Source: CALZIK01 sp046756565 (GTDB lineage Bacteria; Acidobacteriota; Thermoanaerobaculia; Multivoradales; JAHEKO01). Taken from it: a stretch of DNA of 21,284 nucleotides. Made by a program: the position numbers and the translations under genes. The stretch is from the NCBI GenBank assembly GCA_046756565.1, contig JBHHWO010000079.1, positions 1 to 21,284 on the forward strand. The letters run 5' to 3'. Under the pieces are notes generated by a model. That model made no database searches, was not told the origin of the DNA, and was given only the letters and a program-made list of their open reading frames with translations. Of this stretch, positions 14,617-21,284 are shown piece after piece (positions within the stretch are counted from its first letter, which is position 1; the number at the start of each line of letters is the position of its first letter).

Positions 14617-16683
14617 ATGAGCCAGAAAGCCGACTTCGACACCGCCCGCATCAGCGAGGCCGACCTGGAGCCCCCGATCGGCCCGAGCGGAGTACCTTCC
14701 GGGTCGCTCGAGACGACCCCGATCGACATTCCCGAAGACGGCGGCTCGGCCGAGTCCGAAGTCGTCGAGCGACTCGACCGCTACGAGCTTCGAAGCCGCC
14801 TGAGCAAGGGCGGGTTCGCGACCGTCTACGAGGCTTTCGACCCACGCATCAAGCGCCGCGTAGCGATCAAGAAATGCTCGTCGCTCGACGAAGAAAACCA
14901 CGGGCGCTTCTTCCGCGAAGCCGAGATCGCCGGCAATCTCAGCCATCCCAATATCGTTCGCATCTTCGACTTCGGTGTCGCCGACGGCGTGCCGTTCATC
15001 GTCCAGGAGCTTCTCGGCGGCCGGGACCTGACCGACTGGATCGAATCCGACCTGCAGCTATCGACCCAAAACCGCGTCGAGATCCTCGCTCAGATCGCCC
15101 GCGGAATCGCCTACGCCCATTCCCGCGACGTCATCCATCGCGACATCAAGCCCGCCAACGTGCGGGTGCTCGACGACGGCTCCATCAAGCTTCTCGACTT
15201 CGGTGTCGCCACCATTCAGGAGATGCCTTCGGACCTGACTCAGGCCGGAACCACCGTGGGTACTGCCGCGTATCTGGCACCCGAGCAAATCCACGGCGAG
15301 CGACCCAGCCGCACTACGGATATGTTCTCGTTCGGCGTTCTCGCCTACGAGCTTCTCTCCGGCCACCGCCCGTTCGAAGGCGAGACCCTCTCGGCGGTTC
15401 TCTACCAGATCGCTCACCAGCAGCCCGACGAGCTTCGAGTGGGCGCGATTCCAAGACGCCTGGTCCGCCTCGTCCATCGCTGTCTCGACAAGCTCCCCGA
15501 GCACCGGCCCGAGAGCTTCGAGCGCATCGTCGCTGAGCTCGAAGACGTCCTGCGTGACCCGCGGCTCGCCCCGCCTTCCGCCGAGACCGTGCCGATCGGC
15601 ACCTACCCGCGCGGGCTCCCGTCGACGTTCGGGGCAAACGCCGCAGGGACCGAGCCCGATACCGTACCGATTCCCGGGGTGGCCGCAATGCTCCCCATGC
15701 CGCCCAAACAGAGCCCGCGTCTCGCCGATCTCGCGCTCGACGGAGTGCGCCCGGCGTTGCGCGATTCATCAGCCCGCATCCAGGTTGCCCGCCGGCCGCG
15801 GCGGACCGCTAGATTCCTGCTGGCGACATTCGCGCTCCTTATCGGAGGGATAGCCTACGTCGCACTCGGCGGGCCGCTCCCCGAGCCCGTCTCGGAGGCC
15901 CTCGCGAGCGCCGAAGCGCAGCTTCCCGAAGAGGCCAAGGCCTGGCTCGAGCTCTTCCGTGCGCCCGAGCCGGTGACGAGGCGCCAACCGGTACCACCGG
16001 AGAATCCACCGACCGTGGTAACCGAGCCTTCGGTTCCCGTTCCAGACGCGACCCAGCCCGAGCCCGAAGGCGATCCCGTGACCGCGGTGGTTGCCATGCT
16101 CGAAGACCAGAGCCCTCCGGAGGCCCCAGCCGACCCCGTAAAACCCGAGGTCCGGGACCGGCCGGCAAAGCGCCGCGTGTCCGCGACCACGCCGGCAACT
16201 CTCTTCGTACCGCCGAGCTGGCATCCGGAAATGGTCGTTTCCTTCGACGGCGGCGCCTATCAATCGCTCGATCGCCGCCGCACCCAACGCCTGCGCCCGG
16301 GCGCACACAAGCTCTCCTTCTGGCTAAACACCGGCACTTACGAAGCCCAGCGCTCGCTCGACATCAATCTCGAGCCCGCCGAGACCCGGACGGTCGAGTC
16401 TCCCCTCGCGCCGCCGGCGGCTCTCGCGATCACCGCATCCGCCGACAGTCCCTCTGGACGGGTCGAGATCGACGGCCGCTCTTTCGCGCTTCCCCTCAAA
16501 GGCGTCCAGGTCCTCGAGCCCGGAAGCCACCGGGTGACCTTCCACCCGACCGCCGCCGACCCTCTCGGCCCGCTCACCAAGACCGTCGACCTGCGCTCGG
16601 CCACAGCCCACTCCCTGACCTTCGACCTCAGGCGACGGCGGGCCGAGCTCGAATACGGCGGGCGGTTCGAGTGGGGCGGCTAA
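14617..16683 (+). CDS. Transmembrane Ser/Thr protein kinase (Pkn/STPK)
   Basis: This 688-residue protein is a bacterial eukaryotic-like kinase. The kinase domain spans about 56-315: glycine loop LSKGGFATVYEA at 62-73, catalytic lysine K85 in RVAIKK, HRDIKPAN at 174-181, DFG at 194-196 and APE at 221-223. A single membrane helix (FLLATFALLIGGIAYVALGG) lies at about 400-419. The outside part begins with a proline/glutamate-rich linker (450-520) and ends with two PEGA-like beta domains, about 527-600 and 600-670. It would phosphorylate cytoplasmic Ser/Thr targets in response to a periplasmic cue. The first loop glycine is S63 and the third is A67, unusual but tolerated in some kinases. The start is the ATG at 14617; an upstream ATG at 14533 adds only 28 low-complexity residues. 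Confidence 0.93.
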   Translation: MSQKADFDTARISEADLEPPIGPSGVPSGSLETTPIDIPEDGGSAESEVVERLDRYELRSRLSKGGFATVYEAFDPRIKRRVAIKKCSSLDEENHGRFFREAEIAGNLSHPNIVRIFDFGVADGVPFIVQELLGGRDLTDWIESDLQLSTQNRVEILAQIARGIAYAHSRDVIHRDIKPANVRVLDDGSIKLLDFGVATIQEMPSDLTQAGTTVGTAAYLAPEQIHGERPSRTTDMFSFGVLAYELLSGHRPFEGETLSAVLYQIAHQQPDELRVGAIPRRLVRLVHRCLDKLPEHRPESFERIVAELEDVLRDPRLAPPSAETVPIGTYPRGLPSTFGANAAGTEPDTVPIPGVAAMLPMPPKQSPRLADLALDGVRPALRDSSARIQVARRPRRTARFLLATFALLIGGIAYVALGGPLPEPVSEALASAEAQLPEEAKAWLELFRAPEPVTRRQPVPPENPPTVVTEPSVPVPDATQPEPEGDPVTAVVAMLEDQSPPEAPADPVKPEVRDRPAKRRVSATTPATLFVPPSWHPEMVVSFDGGAYQSLDRRRTQRLRPGAHKLSFWLNTGTYEAQRSLDINLEPAETRTVESPLAPPAALAITASADSPSGRVEIDGRSFALPLKGVQVLEPGSHRVTFHPTAADPLGPLTKTVDLRSATAHSLTFDLRRRRAELEYGGRFEWGG

Positions 16684-16849
16684 GTCATCTCTCGCGATCC
16701 GACTCGGCGTAGGGAGCTTCCTTCTCTACTATGTCGACGCGAACCCACATCGCGTACCTCACGCACTCGAAGCCCTGGCCATCTGACGCCTCTCGCTGAG
16801 CTCCCCTATGCCATGATGCCCTGAAAGCGACGCGTAGGGCCTCGTACCC

Positions 16850-18286
16850 ATGGCGAACCCCGACCAGGTAGCGATCCTCAAGAAGAACTGGCGAGAGTGG
16901 CAGGACTGGAGGGTGGACTACCCGAAAGAAAAGATCGATCTCTCGGGAGCCAACTTCTACCTACACACTCTCGCGGGGCTCGACCTCAACGGAGCCGACC
17001 TCCGCAGCGCGCACCTCAACGAGGCGAACCTGAGCGGCGCCGATCTCGCCGGAGCGGACCTTCGCGAGGCCAATGTGATGGCCGTCTACCTCGACGAAGC
17101 CAACCTCGAGGGCGCCAACCTGGCGGGCACGAGCCTCGAGGGCTCCCGCCTTGTCGAAACCAACCTCAGGAAGGCCAATCTCGAAAAGGCGGATCTCTGC
17201 GACGCCACCCTCGTCGAAGCGGACCTCACCTCTGCCAACCTGCGCGAGGCGGAACTGCGCAAGGCCGACCTCTCGAGGGCGATGGCCCAGCTCGCCGACT
17301 TCAGCGGCGCGGACCTCACCCGCGCGACTCTCGAAAAGGCCGACCTATGGAACGCCAATTTGAGCGGCGCCCACCTGCCCCACACGGAAATGACCGGAGC
17401 CGACCTCCACGGAGCCAACCTGAGCGGCGCGGACCTCATGGAAGCCATCCTGACCAACTGCGAGCTGCGCGACACCGATCTCTCCGGCGCAGGGCTCGGC
17501 GAAGCCGTCCTCGTGGGCGCCAACCTGCGCTCGGCGGACTTGACCGGGGCGCACCTCTACGGGGCCCGTCTCATGGATGCCGTTTTGCGCGAAGCCGACC
17601 TCACCGGTGCGGATCTCACCTGCGCCAACCTCACCGGGGCGACTCTGGTCGACACCAAGCTCAACCGCACCCGACTCGAAAAGTGCAAGATCTACGGCCT
17701 TTCGGCCTGGAACCTCGAACTCGAAGAGAGCATCCAGTCGGATTTCCTCATCACGCCCGAAGGCGAGCCCGAGATCACCGTCGACAGGCTCGAGGTCGCC
17801 CAATTCGTGTATCTGCTCCTCAACAACCCCAGGATCCGCGACGTCATCGACACCATCGGCGCAAAGTCGGTGGTCATCCTCGGGCGTTTCACGCCCGACC
17901 GAAAGGAGATCCTCGAGAGCATCAAGGACGATCTCCGCCGCCGCGGCTACGTGCCAATCCTCTATGACTTCGAGCAGCCGTCGAGCCGCGACCATACCGA
18001 GACCATCTCCACCCTGGCTCACCTGGCTCGCTTCGTCATCGTCGATCTGACCGAAGCCCGAAGCGTTCCGCAAGAGCTCGAGCGCATCGTCCCCAATCTT
18101 CCGTCCGTTCCGGTCAAGCCCATCATCCTGGCGTCCAGACGGGAGTACGCCCTGTTTGAACACTTCGAGAGATATCCGTGGGTTCTACCGACCCATGCCT
18201 ACGAGGACCAGGATCACCTCACGGCGTCAATGGACGAACACGTGATCGAGCCGGCGGAAGCGAAGGTCGTAGAGTTCAGAGGTTAG
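16850..18286 (+). CDS. Pentapeptide-repeat protein with C-terminal TIR-like alpha/beta domain
   Basis: Residues 31-270 of this 478-residue protein are an unbroken run of 48 pentapeptides in perfect register, mostly A(D/N)LxG type with Leu at the centre. This should fold as a right-handed quadrilateral beta-helix of 12 coils. A linker (280-315) leads to an alpha/beta domain at about 316-478: SVVILGRFTPDRKEILESIK, then RRGYVPILYDFE, then ARFVIVDLTEARSVPQELERIV and YPWVLP. The order of strands and the DLT..SVPQELE segment recall TIR-like or nucleotide-hydrolysing folds, but no confident catalytic glutamate can be assigned. There is no signal peptide. It follows the kinase after a 166-bp gap on the same strand and ends 6 bp from the convergent protease gene. 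Function unknown. Confidence 0.88.
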   Translation: MANPDQVAILKKNWREWQDWRVDYPKEKIDLSGANFYLHTLAGLDLNGADLRSAHLNEANLSGADLAGADLREANVMAVYLDEANLEGANLAGTSLEGSRLVETNLRKANLEKADLCDATLVEADLTSANLREAELRKADLSRAMAQLADFSGADLTRATLEKADLWNANLSGAHLPHTEMTGADLHGANLSGADLMEAILTNCELRDTDLSGAGLGEAVLVGANLRSADLTGAHLYGARLMDAVLREADLTGADLTCANLTGATLVDTKLNRTRLEKCKIYGLSAWNLELEESIQSDFLITPEGEPEITVDRLEVAQFVYLLLNNPRIRDVIDTIGAKSVVILGRFTPDRKEILESIKDDLRRRGYVPILYDFEQPSSRDHTETISTLAHLARFVIVDLTEARSVPQELERIVPNLPSVPVKPIILASRREYALFEHFERYPWVLPTHAYEDQDHLTASMDEHVIEPAEAKVVEFRG

Positions 18287-18292
18287 CTCGAT

Positions 18293-19618
18293 CTAGCACT
18301 TGCTCGACGGCCGGCACTGCACCTTGAAGTTGAAGAGCTTGCAGCAGCCCGACTTGCACTGGTTGTTGCGGCTACAGCTCGTACCCTCGTTCTTCTTGTT
18401 CTTGCACTGGTTCTCGCCGATACCGAGCGTGCCCTCGTCGCAGTACTCGTCGTTGTCGCAATGACCGTCGGACGTGCACTCGACACACTTGAAATCGGGC
18501 GCCGGGCATAGGCCCGACTGGCACTGTGCCGGTCCGGTGCACCCTTCGCCGTTTCGTTTCTTGGCAACGCACTCGTTCGCACCGATGCCGGCGGTGCCTT
18601 TCTTGCAGTACTCGTCGCTTTCGCAGTGGCTGTCCGAGGTGCATTCGGCGCACTTGAAGTCCGGAGCCGGACACAGCCCGGACTGGCACTCACTCGGCCG
18701 TGAGCACCCGAGCCCGTCGCGTTTCTTGGGGTCACACGAGTTCGCTCCGATACCGACGGTGCCCTCGTTACAGAACTCGTCGCTCTCGCAGTGGCTGTCG
18801 TTCGTGCACTCGGAGCACTTGAAGTCGGGCGCCGGGCATAGGCCCGACTGGCACTCACTTGGCCGAGAGCACGCAAGGCCGTCGCGCTTCTTGGGGTCAC
18901 ACGAGTTCGCGCCGATACCGAGCGTGCCCTCGTTACAGAACTCGTCACTCTCGCAGTGGCCGTCGTTCGTGCACTCGGAGCACTTGAAGTCGGGTGCCGG
19001 GCACAGGCCCGACTGGCACTCATTCGGCCGCGAGCAGGCGAGGCCATCGCGTTTCTTGACGTCGCATGAGTTGGCGCCAATGCCCACGGTACCCTCGTTG
19101 CAGAACTCGTCGCTCTCGCAGTGGTCGTCGTTGGTGCACTCGGAGCACTTGAAATCGGGAGCCGGACACAGGCCCGAGACGCACTGCTTGGGGCGCGTAC
19201 AGCCCACACCGTTTGCGAGCTTCGGCTCACACGTATTGGCCGAGCCCGGAGTCCCGCTCTTGCACCATTCGTCGTTCGCGCAATCCGAGTCGTCGTTGCA
19301 CTCGCCGCAGACCAGATCGATCGCCGGACAGATTCCCGAAAAACACTGATCTGGACGCGAGCACGACTCGCCGATCCGGTGCTTGCGCTCGCAGGTGTTC
19401 TGAGACAGCACCTTCGCGGTCTTGCAGAACTCGTTGTTCTCACAGTGCTCGTCCTCGGTGCAGGCGGCGCATTTGAGGTCGATTGCCGGGCACAGGCCCG
19501 AAAGACACTGATTCGGCCGGTGGCAGCCCTCGCCGTTGGCGAGCTTCGCAACGCACCGGTTGATCCCGCCTAGCTTCTTGCACCACTCGGTGTTCGCGCA
19601 ATCGCTGTCCTCGTCGCA
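18293..19618 (-). repeat. Tandem coding repeat, eight units of about 165 bp
   Basis: The 3' half of the protease gene is eight head-to-tail units. The word GCACTCGGAG at 18806, 18971 and 19136 marks an exact 165-bp period. Units 4-6 are almost identical in DNA while units 1, 2 and 8 have drifted, suggesting recent duplication or gene conversion in the middle of the array. Copy number could vary between strains. Confidence 0.9.
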
Positions 19619-20941
19619 GTCCGGAATCTCCTCGCCGATCGAATAGCGCTGGCTCACGATCCACGGGTAGACGGACTTGACCGAGTGCGCGAAGACTTCG
19701 TCCGGGTACTCGAGGTCGCCGTCCCGGTCCCACTCGTCGCACATGGCGTATGCGAGCTCTTCGGTCTCGGTGTCGACACCGGTGATGAATCCACTCAGCC
19801 GCTGGCAGTCCTTGTTGGGCTTGGCATTGCAGATCCCGGGCGGCGCGTTGTTGTCACAGTTCTGCGGGTACTCGTCGTCGAGCCCCAGGGAGTGGCCGAA
19901 CTCGTGCGCCACACCCGTGGGCCACAGCCCGGCGTAGGTCGCCTTGTAGACCTTGAGGCCCAGTACTTCGACCGGCCGGTACATGTTGTTGGAGCGGCCT
20001 TCCTTATGGTGAAACTCGAGCTCGTAGACGAGGTCGGCCTTCTTGAGCAGATCCAGGTCTCCCTCGGTGACTTCGCCCGGCCGTCCGGCGAGGTTGGCGA
20101 TCACGACCTTCATCTGAAAGCTCCGGTCCGGTCGCGTCCAGACGCTCTCCACCACCGCCCGCCAGTAGTACATGATCCACCGCTTCGCGGGCAGGGCTTC
20201 GGTGAAGCCCTTGGTCTCGTCGATGTAGTCGAGGTCGGTGCGGTCCCGGTCATCGATCAGAAAGAGCTTGGCGTCGCGATTGATGCGGCACGCGCGATCG
20301 ACGGGTCTACCCCAGTTCTCGATGATCATGCCGTTGTCGTTCTTGCCGGTGCTCGCCGTCGCACAGACGGTCTCGGTGAGCGGCCGTCCTCCCTGGGTCG
20401 ACGACAGCCGGGCGGCAAGATAGGCCGGTAGATGGAGCTTGTTTTTCTCCGCATTCGGGAACTTGAACTGAATCACCGTGGTCGCGATCCAGTTGCCGTT
20501 CTCTCGTTCGAGGATGTAGCCGTACCACTTCGGGAACATCCCAAGGTACTGGATCTGACCGGTGATCGCCCGCGGTGGCAGGTTGTCGCCGAATTGGCGC
20601 TGCGCCGCGTTGCGGTCATCCAGCGTCTTGCCCGCCGGCCCGTGCAGGAGGGGCAGGTCTTTGATGAAGCCCACCTCGAAGGGCTTGACGTCGCGCTTGC
20701 GGTTGCACGCGATCACCATCGCGTCGTAGTCCTCGCTCCCGAGCCAGCAGGTCTCGGAACCGGCGGCGCAGTTGTTGCCCGAGCTGTAGTCCTCCCCTCT
20801 GAGCTCTTCGGCTTCGATCCGGTGGACCGGGTCAACGAAGTTGCCCGTGCAGAGATTCGCGAAAGCAGGTCCTGCGGCTCCAAGAGCCAGGAGTGCTATG
20901 AGAGCCGGGAGGAGTCCCGACAGCCTGGGTCGATCTGACAT
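18293..20941 (-). CDS. Secreted HExxH metalloprotease with eight Cys-rich (Dickkopf-like) repeats
   Basis: This 882-residue protein has a Sec signal peptide (LLPALIALLALGAAGPAFA, cleavage near 28). The N-terminal half holds the zinc-protease motif HEFGHSLGLDDEYP, with H346, E347, H350 and D356, an HExxHxxGxxD metzincin-like arrangement. Residues 442-882 are eight tandem units of about 55 residues, each with roughly ten cysteines in the order CxECxxDxHC, C, C, CSRPxECxSGLCPA, C, resembling the Dickkopf N-terminal cysteine-rich fold common in Myxococcota. It is probably exported and disulfide-rich, with the repeats binding a surface or ligand. The ATG at 20941 has GGAGG with a 7-nt spacer, preferred over the adjacent GTG at 20944. 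The family of the protease half is not recognised further. Confidence 0.85.
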   Translation of the reverse strand: MSDRPRLSGLLPALIALLALGAAGPAFANLCTGNFVDPVHRIEAEELRGEDYSSGNNCAAGSETCWLGSEDYDAMVIACNRKRDVKPFEVGFIKDLPLLHGPAGKTLDDRNAAQRQFGDNLPPRAITGQIQYLGMFPKWYGYILERENGNWIATTVIQFKFPNAEKNKLHLPAYLAARLSSTQGGRPLTETVCATASTGKNDNGMIIENWGRPVDRACRINRDAKLFLIDDRDRTDLDYIDETKGFTEALPAKRWIMYYWRAVVESVWTRPDRSFQMKVVIANLAGRPGEVTEGDLDLLKKADLVYELEFHHKEGRSNNMYRPVEVLGLKVYKATYAGLWPTGVAHEFGHSLGLDDEYPQNCDNNAPPGICNAKPNKDCQRLSGFITGVDTETEELAYAMCDEWDRDGDLEYPDEVFAHSVKSVYPWIVSQRYSIGEEIPDCDEDSDCANTEWCKKLGGINRCVAKLANGEGCHRPNQCLSGLCPAIDLKCAACTEDEHCENNEFCKTAKVLSQNTCERKHRIGESCSRPDQCFSGICPAIDLVCGECNDDSDCANDEWCKSGTPGSANTCEPKLANGVGCTRPKQCVSGLCPAPDFKCSECTNDDHCESDEFCNEGTVGIGANSCDVKKRDGLACSRPNECQSGLCPAPDFKCSECTNDGHCESDEFCNEGTLGIGANSCDPKKRDGLACSRPSECQSGLCPAPDFKCSECTNDSHCESDEFCNEGTVGIGANSCDPKKRDGLGCSRPSECQSGLCPAPDFKCAECTSDSHCESDEYCKKGTAGIGANECVAKKRNGEGCTGPAQCQSGLCPAPDFKCVECTSDGHCDNDEYCDEGTLGIGENQCKNKKNEGTSCSRNNQCKSGCCKLFNFKVQCRPSSKC

Positions 20942-21136
20942 CACTCAACCTCCATCCAAGGTCAGCGGCCGCTCGGCCTGCGCAGGGCGCATCGTCTGTA
21001 AGAATGCTAGGCCGTCATCCTATATGAAAGGGACTGAGCGGCACCCCCTCGCTGCTGAGATAAGGTGGGCCGAAAGGCTGAGCTGGAAACGCGCTGATCG
21101 AGAGCGCACCGACCGGGCTGTTACGGGAGACCGGAC
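20942..21136. promoter_or_regulatory. Gap upstream of the metalloprotease
   Basis: This 195-bp gap would contain the protease promoter. It has two perfect 10-bp palindromes, AGCGGCCGCT (20964-20973) and CCTGCGCAGG (20977-20986), 20-45 bp upstream of the ATG. No convincing -10/-35 pair was identified. Confidence 0.35.
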
Positions 21137-21284
21137 ATGAAGAAGTCGAAGGGGAAGTCTTCGGAAGCACCGCGGCCAGGGGCTGCGAGGAGCAGTCGGA
21201 ATCGGCCTAGAGACTGCGAGCTGAGGGGTCTTCTAGTGTCCTGTCCCAGTGATTCGGTGCATAAGGCTCGAGGTCATGGTGTGC
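21137..21284 (+). CDS. Possible partial open frame running off the window
   Basis: From the ATG at 21137, preceded by GGGAGA, a frame is open for 49 codons to the edge. Its product begins MKKSKGKSSEAPRPGAARSS, lysine/arginine/serine rich, with no recognised family. The sequence from about 21235 (TGTCCTGTCCCAGTGATTCG) differs in character and may be the end of an insertion sequence, which would truncate any gene here. Weakly supported. Confidence 0.25.
   Translation, partial: MKKSKGKSSEAPRPGAARSSRNRPRDCELRGLLVSCPSDSVHKARGHGV

Noticed and set aside
14331..15536. Plus-strand 401-codon frame overlapping the kinase
   Set aside because: Arginine-rich shadow of the kinase gene, whose frame holds HRD, DFG and APE motifs.
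18293..19618. Regular repeats as a CRISPR array
   Set aside because: Period of 165 bp, repeats wholly in one reading frame with conserved cysteines, and no unique spacers: it is a protein-coding tandem repeat.
20964..20986. Two 10-bp palindromes as a specific operator
   Set aside because: In sequence this GC-rich, such palindromes are not rare and no matching regulator is adjacent; kept only as a note.

Overview
The window is high-GC bacterial chromosome with dense, mostly leaderless-looking genes, short operonic spacings and third codon positions that are nearly always G or C. The gene content (bacterial Ser/Thr kinase with a periplasmic tail, a long pentapeptide-repeat protein, a secreted metalloprotease with Dickkopf-like cysteine-rich repeats, TPR proteins) fits a metabolically versatile soil or aquatic lineage such as Acidobacteriota or Myxococcota. 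That placement is inference from gene style only; no rRNA or other phylogenetic marker has been used.

Layout. 51-4019: a minus-strand endonuclease/exonuclease/phosphatase (EEP) protein, a plus-strand exported TPR protein, and a minus-strand TonB-C-like/HExxH metallopeptidase whose stop codon shares a CTAG with the TPR gene. 4020-4519: a 500-bp gene-free stretch that carries a perfect 27-bp copy of an internal piece of the EEP gene. 4520-13105: a long minus-strand block, read in transcription order as a threonine-synthase-like PLP enzyme, a serine hydrolase, a thiolase, an SDR reductase, RadC, a VapBC toxin-antitoxin pair, MetG and TatD. Tight spacing or overlap defines four pairs: PLP enzyme/hydrolase, thiolase/SDR, vapB/vapC and metG/tatD. 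13106-14616: a decayed island with a structured leader-like segment, a frameshifted plus-strand nucleotidyltransferase remnant, and a minus-strand reading frame ending in a second nucleotidyltransferase-like domain of the kind found at the C-termini of polymorphic toxins. 14617-18286: a transmembrane Ser/Thr kinase and a pentapeptide-repeat protein with an uncharacterised TIR-like alpha/beta C-terminal domain, both on plus. 18293-20941: a secreted metalloprotease with eight 55-residue cysteine-rich repeats on minus. 20942-21284: a regulatory gap and the start of a possible open frame running off the edge.

The items most worth follow-up are the four-way-junction-like inverted-repeat cluster upstream of the PLP enzyme, with a competing hairpin over its Shine-Dalgarno; the two neighbouring nucleotidyltransferase relics; the pentapeptide/TIR-like fusion next to the kinase; and the 27-bp duplication.
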